Assembly (NCBI RefSeq): GCF_032191465.1
Contig: NZ_JAQOUE010000001.1
Location: 2,759,501 to 2,823,500, forward strand
Origin: Candidatus Nitronereus thalassa
GTDB taxonomy: Bacteria > Nitrospirota > Nitrospiria > Nitrospirales > UBA8639
Direction: 5' to 3'
DNA: 64,000 nt
In this document: piece after piece, positions 34,744 to 44,497 of the stretch
How positions within the stretch are numbered: position 1 is the stretch's first letter
How the letters are laid out: every line of letters begins with the position of its first letter
Notes under the pieces: model-generated
What the model was told of the DNA's origin: nothing
Databases searched by the model: none
Seen by the model: the letters and a program-made list of their open reading frames with translations, nothing else
Translations under genes and position numbers: made by a program

Positions 34744-37038
34744 ATGAAACCTTTCACTCCTCATGCGGTGTCAATGGGCACAGAAATTCCTCCTACCCCT
34801 TTAAGTTTGTCTCGTCGATCTTCTCGACAACTTCGACGGGTTATCGATTCTCTGGCGACGGTGGTCATTACCGTCGGTGGATTAATGACGATTTTGAGTA
34901 TTTTAGGTATTTTTGCCTATCTCTTTATCGAAGTGGCTCCACTCTTTTATGCGGCTTCGGCAAAAAAGGTCGCCGCTGTCAGTATTAAACCTTTTGAGGT
35001 AGATACCCCGCAGTCTTGGAATCTCGGTGTCGGACTCGATGAATATATGGAGGTGGCCTATGTGGTTCAGGCAACCGGCGTGTCCTTGTATCGCGTGCCC
35101 TCAGGGGAACCCTTTGTGTTGGAATCCATACCCACATTTGAGCCAGGTCAGATTTCTGCCATTGGGCGCTCATTAGGGAAATCTCACATCTTTGGGTTGG
35201 GGACCCGTGAAGGTCAGGTGATTCCGCTGTTTGTCAATTTTCGAATGGCCTTCAATAAGGATCAGCGGAGCATTCATCCAACCGTGACTCTCGGTACGCC
35301 GCTTGAACTGACTCCTCACCCCGAGCGTATTCACCGTGTTGCCTTTCAAGAAACCGAAGAGGGACAAGTTACTGCCGTGCTGACCGACGCCAATCATCTG
35401 TATCTAGCAAAAATCCAGGAAGCCGAAGGGCTTTTTGCCATGGAGGGTGAATCGGAGGTCCTTCATGCTCAGATTAAACATGCGAATGTGTCATCGATTA
35501 CCACTCTCGTTTTGGATAGCATGGGCGAGAATTTGTTAGCGGGTACCCAAGATGGGCACCTGTTGCATTGGGATTTGCGAAACTTCGAAGACCCTCGCCT
35601 CATGGGTTCGTATTCCGTGGGGCATACCATCACGGCTCTTTCGTATTTGATTGGTGATCGATCTATCGTGGTGGGAACAAGTGAAGGTGAGGTCGAGGTG
35701 TGGATGCCGACGATTGATCCGAATATAGGGGGCGATCCCAAGCTTGAGAAAATCAGAGAATTTCCTTCGCATCATAGTGCGATCACGGTAATCTCTCCCT
35801 CACAACGGGATAAAGGGTTTATCACCGGCGATCGTTCAGGAAAATTTTCCCTTCATTATTCGACTTCAGGAGAGACCCTATTGGAAATTGATGACACGGG
35901 GGTTCCTATTGGCGCCCTGATGTTTTCTCCAAAAGCGGATGGCGGAGTGTTCTTGACCCAGAACGGTCAACTGTCTGTGTATCACCTTGATAATCAACAT
36001 CCAGAAGCCACGTTCAGTTCGCTCTTTAGCGAGGTCCTTTATGAAGGGTATCAGGAGGCCTTGCATATTTGGCAATCGACCGGGGGGTCGGATTCCTTTG
36101 AGCCCAAGTTTGGATTATGGCCACTGATGTTTGGAACGTTAAAGGGGACCTTCTATGCCATGATCTTGGCGACCCCCTTGGCTGTGTTGGGTGCTGTGTA
36201 TACCGCGATGTTTATGACTCCGGATCTTCGCTCGGTGGTGAAACCAACGGTCGAGATCATGGCCGCCTTTCCCACCGTGGTCTTAGGATTTTTAGCCGGT
36301 TTATGGTTTGCTCCTCTATTAGAAAAGATCTTTCCCGCCGTCTCGGCTATTTTTATGGTGGTGCCGGTGGCGATAATCCTGGCCTCTTTCGGCTGGCATT
36401 TTTTCCCAACAAAAGGGCAAAAAACATCCGGACAATTCTTAGAGCTGTTGATCCTCCTGCTTCTCATTAGTGCGTCGGTGTGGATCTGCCTTCACTTCAA
36501 TACAGAGATTGAGGCGTGGTTGTATGGATCGGATTATAAACAATGGCTGTCGGACACCTTTGGCGTGGGATATGATCAACGCAATGCGTTGGTCATCGCC
36601 TTTGCCATGGGCATTGCGGTGATCCCAACGATATTTAGTATTTCTGAGGATTCCATCAGTAATGTGCCCCGTCATTTGATAGCTGGATCATTGGCCTTGG
36701 GAGCCACACCTTGGCAGACCCTTTCCAAGTTGGTCATCGTTTCCGCGAGTCCGGGAATTTTTTCTGCCTTGATGATTGGATTAGGCCGGGTGGTCGGAGA
36801 AACGATGATCGTCTTGATGGCGACCGGAAATACACCGTTAATGGACCTTAATCTCTTTAATGGGTTTCGAACGCTCTCAGCGAACATCGCCGTGGAAATG
36901 CCGGAGGCCCCGCATGGGGGAACCTTGTATCGTTTGTTATTTATGGCAGGATTGATTTTGTTTATCTTTACGTCTTTCGTGAATACCATCGCCGAAGTTA
37001 TTCGACAACGTTTACGAGCCAGATATAGCCAATTTTAA
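34744..37038 (+). CDS. pstC: Phosphate ABC importer permease, long form
   Basis: A 764-residue PstC, against about 300 for the short form. After the first membrane segment (about residues 28-52, VVITVGGLMTILSILGIFAY) a periplasmic insertion of about 400 residues contains repeated beta-strand units (ISAIGRSLGKSHIFGLGTRE, LLAGTQDGHLLHWDLRNFED, TITALSYLIGDRSIVVGTSE, ITGDRSGKFSLHYSTSGETL) like a WD40-type propeller. The permease core follows with the EAA loop around LIAGSLALGATPWQT. The insertion could contact PstS or sense something in the periplasm. The start after the terminator is preferred; 34774 is an alternative. Confidence 0.88.
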   Translation: MKPFTPHAVSMGTEIPPTPLSLSRRSSRQLRRVIDSLATVVITVGGLMTILSILGIFAYLFIEVAPLFYAASAKKVAAVSIKPFEVDTPQSWNLGVGLDEYMEVAYVVQATGVSLYRVPSGEPFVLESIPTFEPGQISAIGRSLGKSHIFGLGTREGQVIPLFVNFRMAFNKDQRSIHPTVTLGTPLELTPHPERIHRVAFQETEEGQVTAVLTDANHLYLAKIQEAEGLFAMEGESEVLHAQIKHANVSSITTLVLDSMGENLLAGTQDGHLLHWDLRNFEDPRLMGSYSVGHTITALSYLIGDRSIVVGTSEGEVEVWMPTIDPNIGGDPKLEKIREFPSHHSAITVISPSQRDKGFITGDRSGKFSLHYSTSGETLLEIDDTGVPIGALMFSPKADGGVFLTQNGQLSVYHLDNQHPEATFSSLFSEVLYEGYQEALHIWQSTGGSDSFEPKFGLWPLMFGTLKGTFYAMILATPLAVLGAVYTAMFMTPDLRSVVKPTVEIMAAFPTVVLGFLAGLWFAPLLEKIFPAVSAIFMVVPVAIILASFGWHFFPTKGQKTSGQFLELLILLLLISASVWICLHFNTEIEAWLYGSDYKQWLSDTFGVGYDQRNALVIAFAMGIAVIPTIFSISEDSISNVPRHLIAGSLALGATPWQTLSKLVIVSASPGIFSALMIGLGRVVGETMIVLMATGNTPLMDLNLFNGFRTLSANIAVEMPEAPHGGTLYRLLFMAGLILFIFTSFVNTIAEVIRQRLRARYSQF

Positions 37039-37045
37039 AATTCTT

Positions 37046-38680
37046 ATGCGCGACGCCGTCAATAAATTTTTGAGTTCGGGAACCCTGTTTGTCTGGCTCT
37101 GTGGAGCAGCCGTGGCCATGTCATTATTAATGATAGGGGGAATTCTGGTGCTGATCATGGTCAATGGCCTAGGGTTCTTCTGGCCCCACACCCTGTATGA
37201 AATGACACTAAAGGATGGGAGTCGCCTTCTCGGAGAACTTCAGGGACAAGAGGTAATTCCCAATTCTGCGACACCAGAGAACCCTGAGGGAAAGACTCGC
37301 ATTCGAATGAAAATCGGGAATCGCGATCTCTATGGGTTAGATTTTCAATGGGTTGATGAAGATGACATCGTAGCTCGCTCGGCACCCCAAGACGTCATGG
37401 TATTTGAGCGTCGAGAATGGGGGAATTTTTATGGACGGATTCAACAAGTGATCCATGGTGACACGGTGATGGCCTCGGATAACACGCAAGCCTGGAAGAT
37501 TTTGCCCCCGCTCATTGAAGAGGCAAATCAATTGCATGAAGACATTGATTTTCTTCAGAGAGTGAAAATCGGGGATATTAATCATGACATAGAGCAAGCG
37601 CGTCTTAAGATTCGAGCATTGCAAATTAAAGGCATCAGTGATTCACCAGAAATCACGGACCTTCAAGTCACACTTCACCGTCTTGAACAACAATATCAAC
37701 AACATGTCGAGACCCTTCGCCAGCTTGATGCACGTTTGGCAGACTATACGCTCGTCTTGGTCGATACCAATGGACGAGAGAAGTCTCTTCCTCTTGGGCA
37801 GATTGTGGAGGCGCTCCGTCCCAATGACATGGGGATAGTGCAAAAATGCCTGACGTACCTTCACAACTTTTGGAAGGTGTTGAGCGATGAACCTCGAGAA
37901 GCCAATACCGAAGGGGGAATTTTTCCAGCAATCTTTGGCACGGTGATGATGGTCCTTATCATGAGCATTGCCGTGGTGCCCTTTGGGGTGTTGGCGGCGT
38001 TTTATCTAAAAGAATATGCACGTCAAGGCGCTATCGTGCGAATCGTGCGAATTGCCGTCAACAATCTTGCGGGCGTGCCCTCGATTGTCTTCGGGGTTTT
38101 TGGTCTCGGCTTTTTTGTTTATGCAGTGGGTGGAACTATTGACCAATTGTTTTATCCTGAAGCTTTGCCCAATCCGACGTTTGGAACGGGCGGAATTTTG
38201 TGGGCTTCGCTGACTCTGGCATTAATGACTGTGCCCGTGGTGATTGTGGCAACGGAAGAAAGTTTATCAGCGGTACCCAGAGAATACCGCGAGGGCTCTT
38301 TGGCATTGGGCGCCACAAAGTTTGAAAGCATGTTACGCGTCATTCTCCCCTGTGCCATGCCTGGGATTCTCACGGGTCTGATTTTGGCCGTGGCGCGAGC
38401 CACCGGTGAGGTTGCCCCATTAATGTTGACTGGGGTGGTCAAGCTGGCCCCAGCTTTGCCTTTGGATTTTCATTTTCCCTTTTTGCATTTAGATCGAAAA
38501 TTTATGCATCTTGGGTTTCATATTTATGATGTTGGGTTTCAATCTCCCAACGTGGAGGCGGCAAAACCCATGGTCTACGTTACCACCTTCATTTTGGTGA
38601 TGGTCGTGATTGCATTAAACATCTCTGCGATTGCATTAAGAAACCACATGAGAAAGAAATTTAAAGGTGCAGCGGTCTAA
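37046..38680 (+). CDS. pstA: Phosphate ABC importer permease, long form
   Basis: A 544-residue PstA with about 230 extra residues between the first and second membrane segments. The insertion contains an SM/barrel-like strand set (LKDGSRLLGELQGQEVIP) and a helical, coiled-coil-like region (LRQLDARLADYTLV, DIEQARLKIRALQIKGISDS). The permease core has RIAVNNLAGVPSIVFGVFG and the EAA loop YREGSLALGATKFESMLRVI. It starts seven bases after pstC. Both long forms occur together here, suggesting their periplasmic domains work as a pair. Confidence 0.9.
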   Translation: MRDAVNKFLSSGTLFVWLCGAAVAMSLLMIGGILVLIMVNGLGFFWPHTLYEMTLKDGSRLLGELQGQEVIPNSATPENPEGKTRIRMKIGNRDLYGLDFQWVDEDDIVARSAPQDVMVFERREWGNFYGRIQQVIHGDTVMASDNTQAWKILPPLIEEANQLHEDIDFLQRVKIGDINHDIEQARLKIRALQIKGISDSPEITDLQVTLHRLEQQYQQHVETLRQLDARLADYTLVLVDTNGREKSLPLGQIVEALRPNDMGIVQKCLTYLHNFWKVLSDEPREANTEGGIFPAIFGTVMMVLIMSIAVVPFGVLAAFYLKEYARQGAIVRIVRIAVNNLAGVPSIVFGVFGLGFFVYAVGGTIDQLFYPEALPNPTFGTGGILWASLTLALMTVPVVIVATEESLSAVPREYREGSLALGATKFESMLRVILPCAMPGILTGLILAVARATGEVAPLMLTGVVKLAPALPLDFHFPFLHLDRKFMHLGFHIYDVGFQSPNVEAAKPMVYVTTFILVMVVIALNISAIALRNHMRKKFKGAAV

Positions 38681-38724
38681 GAGGTATATGTTTATCCAAA
38701 TCCTTGTCGTAAAGGATATGAGAT

Positions 38725-39591
38725 GTGATGAGCCCTGTGATTGACAAACCCACTCAAGCTAAGCAAACTCCCGTACGTCCTATTCGTTCAATGGATATAG
38801 CCATGGTCCCTTCTCCTGAACCTTTTGATCACCAACTTGACCCCAAAATCGTTGTTGAGGATGTGCATTTTTTCTATGGAGAGAAACAGGCGCTCTTCAA
38901 GATTAACTTGGTCATCCCTAAGCACAAAATAACCGCGTTTATTGGGCCTTCAGGTTGTGGGAAATCTACCTTGCTTCGTTGCCTGAATCGGCTCAATGAT
39001 TTAGTAGAGGGCACGCGGGTTGATGGCCGGATCCTCATGGACGGAATGAATATTTATGATGCCTCGGTGGACATCACCGATCTTCGGACCAAAGTCGGCA
39101 TGGTCTTTCAGAAAATCAACCCGTTTCCAAAATCGATTTACCAGAATGTGGCCTATGGCCCTCAACTGCATGGCATGCGACGTCGCAGCGATCTGGATGA
39201 AATCGTCGAGAAAAGTCTCCAGGGCGCTGGATTATGGGAAGAAGCCAAAGATCGGCTCCACCAAAGTGCGTTGGGACTATCAGGTGGACAACAACAGCGA
39301 TTATGTATTGCCCGTGCCTTAGCGGTTAATCCGGAAGTGTTGTTGTTGGATGAACCCTGTTCGGCATTAGACCCGATTTCTACGGGGAAAATTGAGGAAC
39401 TTCTTCATTCCCTAAAGGAACAATTGACCGTGGTGATCGTGACACATAACATGCAGCAGGCATCTCGGGTTTCTGATCTCACAGGCTTTTTCCTTTTGGG
39501 AGAACTTATTGAGTACGAGGATACCAAGACAATCTTCACAAATCCGACCGACCGTCGGACTGAAGACTATGTCACTGGACGCTTTGGATAA
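38725..39591 (+). CDS. pstB: Phosphate ABC importer ATPase
   Basis: A 288-residue ABC ATPase with Walker [10 protein letters not shown], the PstB-typical [10 protein letters not shown], the Q-loop [16 protein letters not shown], signature LSGGQQQR, and Walker [18 protein letters not shown]. An N-terminal extension of about 45 residues precedes the first strand ([16 protein letters not shown]). The ATPase drives uptake by the PstC/PstA pair and takes part in PhoR signalling with PhoU. Confidence 0.95.
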   Translation: MMSPVIDKPTQAKQTPVRPIRSMDIAMVPSPEPFDHQLDPKIVVEDVHFFYGEKQALFKINLVIPKHKITAFIGPSGCGKSTLLRCLNRLNDLVEGTRVDGRILMDGMNIYDASVDITDLRTKVGMVFQKINPFPKSIYQNVAYGPQLHGMRRRSDLDEIVEKSLQGAGLWEEAKDRLHQSALGLSGGQQQRLCIARALAVNPEVLLLDEPCSALDPISTGKIEELLHSLKEQLTVVIVTHNMQQASRVSDLTGFFLLGELIEYEDTKTIFTNPTDRRTEDYVTGRFG

Positions 39592-39647
39592 GAGGCCTGT
39601 TGAAAAAGTTTAGCCATAAGATTTGGAGAAGATATTCCTTGCAAAAA

Positions 39648-39673
39648 CGAGATGCGGGCGACGAGATGCGAAT
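39648..39673. repeat. Family A repeat remnant before phoU
   Basis: ACGAGATGCGGGCG and ACGAGATGCGAATTCC form a short tandem of the family A word without a facing arm. An in-frame phoU start at 39652 is read from it; the true start at 39691 lies downstream. Confidence 0.55.
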
Positions 39674-39690
39674 TCCAGAGCGAGGAGACC

Positions 39691-40359
39691 ATGCAACGAC
39701 ATTTTGACGAAGAATTAGCCTCCTTAAAGAGCAAAATATTACAGATGGGTTCCATAGTTGAGGAACAAATTCAAGAGGCGTTGCGGGCCTTGGTCGATCG
39801 AGATGAAGCTCTCGCTCGCAAGGTGATTGAGAACGATCGACGGGTCAACACGCTGGATGTGGAGATAGACGAGGCCTGCTTGGAATTACTGGCGCTGTAT
39901 CAACCCGCGGCTCGGGACCTTCGCTTTATTACGACGGCCATGAAAATTTCTACGGAACTCGAGCGCATGAGCGATTTGGCGGAAAATATTTGCGAACGAG
40001 CTATCGAACTCAATGAAGAACCGCAGCTTAAACCGTATATCGATATTCCCCGAATGGCTGAAATGGCCATGCGAATGGTGTGGGATGCCCTCGATGCCTT
40101 CGTAAAATGGGATTCCGCATTAGCGAGAAAAGTGCTGAAGAATGATGATGCGGTAGACGAACTCACGGAACAACTCTTTCGCGAGCTCCTGTCGTTTATG
40201 ATTGAGAATCCAAACACCATAACCCGAGCTATTCGTCTTTCCTTTATTTCGAAATACATTGAGCGCATTGCCGACCATGCAACCAATATTGGTGAACTTA
40301 TTGTCTATATGGTCGAAGGGCGAATTATCCGCCATACCCTCCATTCCCATCCGAAGTAA
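39691..40359 (+). CDS. phoU: Phosphate signalling regulator PhoU
   Basis: A 222-residue PhoU with two copies of the three-helix bundle. Conserved metal-binding acidic clusters are in VNTLDVEIDEACLELLALYQ, the STELERMSDLAENI block of the first repeat and ISKYIERIADHATNIGE of the second. It links the Pst importer to PhoR and inhibits signalling when phosphate is plentiful. The ATG follows GCGAGGAG. It ends the pst operon, convergent with ppk1. Confidence 0.93.
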   Translation: MQRHFDEELASLKSKILQMGSIVEEQIQEALRALVDRDEALARKVIENDRRVNTLDVEIDEACLELLALYQPAARDLRFITTAMKISTELERMSDLAENICERAIELNEEPQLKPYIDIPRMAEMAMRMVWDALDAFVKWDSALARKVLKNDDAVDELTEQLFRELLSFMIENPNTITRAIRLSFISKYIERIADHATNIGELIVYMVEGRIIRHTLHSHPK

Positions 40360-40416
40360 TGCCACTTTCCTTATGCCTTAGTGGTTAATTCCTTTGATTC
40401 TAGTCAAGGATACTAG

Positions 40417-40433
40417 GATGATTTTGAATCATC
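40417..40433. terminator. Hairpin between convergent phoU and ppk1
   Basis: GATGATT (40417-40423) and AATCATC (40427-40433) form a perfect 7-bp stem with loop TTG in the 161-base convergent gap. There is no clear T-run on either strand, so its terminator role is tentative. Confidence 0.4.
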
Positions 40434-40520
40434 TGTGAAGGACAACATCCAGAAATTTTCTTTTGGATATCCGAACTGGATATTAACCTGAGAGAGAAAG
40501 GGACGGCGTGTTTCCGGAGG

Positions 40521-42812
40521 CTAGGCTTTGTCTACAGTCCCTTTGCCGCGACAATTGACCATCCATTCCTGGGCGTCCAAAGGGGTCTCATGCTTTTTGG
40601 GTTTCAGTCGTTCATAGCCCCCATCAGGAAGCAATCGACGGACTTTCACATTATCTTTCAGGTAAATATTGAGGAGATCGTGCAAGACCATCTCACGAAG
40701 TCGTGGGGATTCCACGGGAAACATAATCTCCACCCTGCGGTCCAAATTTCTGGGCATTAAGTCGGCACTTCCTAAAAACACCTCCTCCTGCCCACCGTTG
40801 CGAAAATAGTAAATTCTCGCATGTTCAAGAAACCGCCCGACAATGGAGGTAACGGTAATATTATCACTGACCCCTGGAACACCTGGACGTAACCCGCATA
40901 CTCCTCTCACCTGGAGATCAATCTTTACCCCGGTTTGGGAAGCTCGGTACAAGGCTTGGATACATGCCTTGTCAGCCAGTGCATTCATTTTAAAGACAAT
41001 ATAGCCATCCTGATTGGTCTTATGGCGGTCGATCTCCCGATTAATCCGCTCGAGTAGTTGTTCGCGCATCAGGCGCGGCGCCACGAGAAGCTTGCTGTAA
41101 CTGTCTTTGCGGGAATAGCCGGTGAGAGCATTAAATAAATCTGAGACATCCGCGCCGACCGCTGGTTGGCAGGTAAAAAAACTCAAGTCGGTGTAAATCC
41201 GACTCGTCACCGGGTTGTAATTGCCGGTTCCCAGATGGACATACCGACGAAGGCCATCTTCATCGCGCCGGACAACCAAACACATCTTGGCATGAGTTTT
41301 GAGTCCTAAGACTCCATACACAACATGGACGCCTTCGGCTTCGAGCTTTTTGGCCCATTCGATATTGTTTTCTTCATCAAACCGAGCTTTGAGTTCAAAC
41401 AGCACGGCCACCTGTTTCCCATTTTCTCTGGCTTCCATTAATGCATCGACTATGGGTGATTTTGATCCTACGCGATAGAGCGTTTGCTTGATGGTCAAGA
41501 CATTGGGGTCCTTGGCGGCCTCACGGAGAAAATCCACGACGGGCATGAAGTTGTCATACGGATGATACAGGAGAACATCATCACGACGGATAGTGGAAAA
41601 CAGGCTTTCGCTTTTCTGAAGGAGTTCTGGAGTCGCAGGAAGAAATGGGGGAAATTTGAGATCTGGTCGTTCGATCCTCGTTAATTCCATGAGGCTGGAT
41701 AGCCCGAGTGGAAGGTCCTGGGTATAGACCTGATAGGGAGCTAAACTCAGATTTCTGACCAGCACGTCTCGAATGGAATCCGGCGTTGATTGGTCGATTT
41801 CTAAGCGCACTACTGATCCAAAATGTCGCTGATCGATTTGTTCTTCGATGCTTTCCAAAAGATCCGCGGCTTCGTCTTCCTCGATTTCAAAATCCGCATC
41901 TCGCGTGATGCGAAACGGATGAGCCGCCATGATTTTTAACCCAGGAAACAGCAGCCCAATATTAGCGGCGACGACCTCTTCCAGCCAGACGAAGTTGTTC
42001 GCGGCAAGTTCCGTCAATCCGAGTTGCTCACTTTCTGTGACCATATCTTCATTGGGAATTCGGAGGAGGCGGGGAAAGGTCGTCGGAATCTTGACGCGGG
42101 CGAAACATTCACCCCGTTCTGGGTCCTTGGCCACCACGGCTAAATTAAAGCTCAGGTTCGAAATGTGCGGAAACGGATGGGCCGGATCAAAGGCCAAGGG
42201 CGTGAGTGTGGGAAAAATTTCCCGAGAAAAGTAGCGCCCCAAAAGCTTTTTCTGCTTTGGCTGGAGTTGACTGTAGCGAAGGACATGGATGTCGCTTAAT
42301 TCAAGCTTGGGCAGAATGTCGTTTTGCCAACAATGAGAGAACCGGGAGAGCTGGTCCATCAATTCTTGCCGGACTGCCGCGATTTGTTCGGATGGGGTCA
42401 TGCCGTCGGGAGGAGCCTCGAGGACGCCTCCGGACAACTGTTCCCGAAGACCGGAAATGCGAATCATGAAAAATTCATCGAGGTTGCTGGAAAAGATAGA
42501 AAGAAATTTGACCCGTTCCAAGAGGGGGTGTGTAAGATCCTCGGCTTCCTCCAATACCCTGGCGTTGAACTGGAGCCAACTCAACTCGCGGTTGATATAG
42601 AGCTTGGGATTACCCAGATCAACTGGATCAGGGACAATCTTTAAATGCGAGGGGGCAGGATTTGTAGGCATAGAGTCAACCTTCATCGCTTCGTTTTCCC
42701 TGGTATTATAGTAGGACAAAGGTTTCGATGCGACAAGTGGTTTTGTGATGATGGGTTTTCCAGGTGATTCTTCTTTCCTATCGGTTGATTCGAACCCTTG
42801 ATTAAGATTCAT
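40521..42812 (-). CDS. ppk1: Polyphosphate kinase 1
   Basis: A 763-residue PPK1 that polymerises the gamma-phosphate of ATP into polyphosphate. After a poorly conserved leader of about 60 residues, the protein has YINRELSWLQFNARVLEEAE and FFMIRISGLREQ (N-domain), then the two phospholipase D-like catalytic motifs: HLGTGNYNPVTSRIYTDLSF with the phosphohistidine, and GSADLMPRNLDRRVEIMFPV. The ATG at 42812 overlaps the upstream CYTH-CHAD stop as ATGA; an earlier in-frame start lies inside that gene. Confidence 0.93.
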   Translation of the reverse strand: MNLNQGFESTDRKEESPGKPIITKPLVASKPLSYYNTRENEAMKVDSMPTNPAPSHLKIVPDPVDLGNPKLYINRELSWLQFNARVLEEAEDLTHPLLERVKFLSIFSSNLDEFFMIRISGLREQLSGGVLEAPPDGMTPSEQIAAVRQELMDQLSRFSHCWQNDILPKLELSDIHVLRYSQLQPKQKKLLGRYFSREIFPTLTPLAFDPAHPFPHISNLSFNLAVVAKDPERGECFARVKIPTTFPRLLRIPNEDMVTESEQLGLTELAANNFVWLEEVVAANIGLLFPGLKIMAAHPFRITRDADFEIEEDEAADLLESIEEQIDQRHFGSVVRLEIDQSTPDSIRDVLVRNLSLAPYQVYTQDLPLGLSSLMELTRIERPDLKFPPFLPATPELLQKSESLFSTIRRDDVLLYHPYDNFMPVVDFLREAAKDPNVLTIKQTLYRVGSKSPIVDALMEARENGKQVAVLFELKARFDEENNIEWAKKLEAEGVHVVYGVLGLKTHAKMCLVVRRDEDGLRRYVHLGTGNYNPVTSRIYTDLSFFTCQPAVGADVSDLFNALTGYSRKDSYSKLLVAPRLMREQLLERINREIDRHKTNQDGYIVFKMNALADKACIQALYRASQTGVKIDLQVRGVCGLRPGVPGVSDNITVTSIVGRFLEHARIYYFRNGGQEEVFLGSADLMPRNLDRRVEIMFPVESPRLREMVLHDLLNIYLKDNVKVRRLLPDGGYERLKPKKHETPLDAQEWMVNCRGKGTVDKA

Positions 42813-44269
42813 GATGGTTCCGAAAAGGCCAAACGGCCGCGCTTTTTCAGTTTTTCCCATTCTTGTGGGAATGCGGCTCGAGCCTGCTGACGACGGGAAT
42901 GTAATCGTGCCACCACTTGGCCCATAACAAAAGCCGATTTGTAGCTGCGGATTCCCGGTAGTAATTCCCGAAGTTGCTTTTCTGCGATGATGGCATCCTG
43001 GTGGTCCCCAAGCACCCCTTGTAGGCGTTTGGATTGTTTGATGTAACGTGAGACGGCCTTTTCCATGGTTCGTTGAGCTAATTCCGCGGCGTATCGGGCC
43101 CGTTTTGTTCGGATGCGGACACGGTGGAGTTCTTGGTCCGAAGGATTCGATTTCAGTTGTCGCACCATTCGCCGGAGCTTGTTGAATTCTTTGCGGGCAA
43201 TTTCCTTAAGCGTAACGCCTTCAGTGGTGGACGGCATTGGATGGTGAACCGCCTCTTCCAGATAATTGAGGAGTTTGAGATATCGATCGCTTCGAAGTGC
43301 CTCGAGTAAGTGGGCTCGGGCCACAGAACGTTTTGTCTCCAGGGATATGAGGACACGGCAAAAGATTTTCTTTTCTGCTGGGAGTAGGCTGGAAGCTTCA
43401 AGCTGAAGATGTGCAAGAAGGACATCATAATCTCGGACTGCTCCAAGAGCCTGCCCTAACCAACCCATTTCGGTTCGCAATGAATTACTCCATTCCGGAA
43501 GCAACAAAACCTTGGCCGCTCGGAGGAGCGCTCGAAACTTTCTGGTGCTCACACGCATTCGATGAAGTTCCTCGGGATCCTTTCCGAATCGTGTGCCCGG
43601 ATCATGCAAAAGAAGTTCTTTTACCTGGTTCTCAATCATGACCTTGAAATGGTCTAGAGGAGGTGCGGAGGCCGCCACGGTAGGGGCTGTGGAATCAGGT
43701 TGAATCCCAAGGACTTTTACAATTTTGGGGCGAGGATCGCCTTCTTCCGCCCCTGCGGAACGAAGGAGGGATTTCAAGCGATTCATTTCTTTCTCATTCC
43801 CGCCTAGCCGTTCGATTTCGATTTCGGAAAATCTTCCGATGGCTCGGCGGCCGTCCAGGATGGTGACCCGGTCAACCACTATGGTGGCAAGTGGACCCTC
43901 CATGGTTTGAGCCCTAATCCCTGATCGCTTCGTCCTCAGTTTTGCGATCACTTCGCAGGGTTCATTCCGCAAAAGGCCAAACAGCAAATCCAGAAAAGGT
44001 TCTGGGGGCGTGCCATGGTGACTGGGAATTTCCAGTTCAAGCCGTGACCGTTTATGAGGGAGCTTAAGTTGCCAACGCGTCTTTCGATGGTCCGTTAGGC
44101 GGCGAAGGGAAATACCCAACCTCGCGAGTCTATGGCCGGCGGTGTCGAAGTAGGTGGAGGTGAATACCCGAGGGGCGAGAGTATCTCCGGGAATATCCGG
44201 CAGTCGAAACCTTGAACCAATATTCAGCTTGATTTCGTGTTCCACCCATTCGCGCAGTTGGTATTCCAT
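42809..44269 (-). CDS. CYTH-CHAD domain protein (polyphosphate-associated)
   Basis: A 486-residue protein. Residues 1 to about 200 are a CYTH/triphosphate tunnel domain (HEIKLNIGSRFRLP, STYFDTAGHRLARLGISLR, QLKLPHKR, SEIEIERLGG). Residues about 215-480 are a CHAD domain, a helical module rich in His/Arg/Lys (HRMRVSTRKFRALLRAAKVL, LHRVRIRTKRARYAAELAQR). CHAD domains bind polyphosphate granules, and CYTH domains hydrolyse or bind triphosphates. Translational coupling to ppk1 supports a joint role in polyphosphate metabolism. Confidence 0.92.
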   Translation of the reverse strand: MEYQLREWVEHEIKLNIGSRFRLPDIPGDTLAPRVFTSTYFDTAGHRLARLGISLRRLTDHRKTRWQLKLPHKRSRLELEIPSHHGTPPEPFLDLLFGLLRNEPCEVIAKLRTKRSGIRAQTMEGPLATIVVDRVTILDGRRAIGRFSEIEIERLGGNEKEMNRLKSLLRSAGAEEGDPRPKIVKVLGIQPDSTAPTVAASAPPLDHFKVMIENQVKELLLHDPGTRFGKDPEELHRMRVSTRKFRALLRAAKVLLLPEWSNSLRTEMGWLGQALGAVRDYDVLLAHLQLEASSLLPAEKKIFCRVLISLETKRSVARAHLLEALRSDRYLKLLNYLEEAVHHPMPSTTEGVTLKEIARKEFNKLRRMVRQLKSNPSDQELHRVRIRTKRARYAAELAQRTMEKAVSRYIKQSKRLQGVLGDHQDAIIAEKQLRELLPGIRSYKSAFVMGQVVARLHSRRQQARAAFPQEWEKLKKRGRLAFSEPS

Positions 44270-44497
44270 ACGTGATGTCTCACCGTATATGATCGAATAA
44301 AGGCTGAATTTCGGAAAACAAAAATTATAACACGCTCATTTTTCAGAAAAGTGTGAAGTTTTTGTTGTAAGATGGGTTGTACAAGAAGGAATAAGTAGTA
44401 GAAAATACGTTACTGTGCTCTCGTAAAGATCTATGTTTGCCCTCCTCGTTGGGATTTCACTATTTTAATTAGTTCAATTGAAGGTGCTTTTTTGAAC

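Noticed and set aside
44330-44400. Pho box before the CYTH-CHAD gene
   Set aside because: Hexamer-like words (ACAACC, ACAACA) occur on the minus strand but at inconsistent spacing, so no claim is made.
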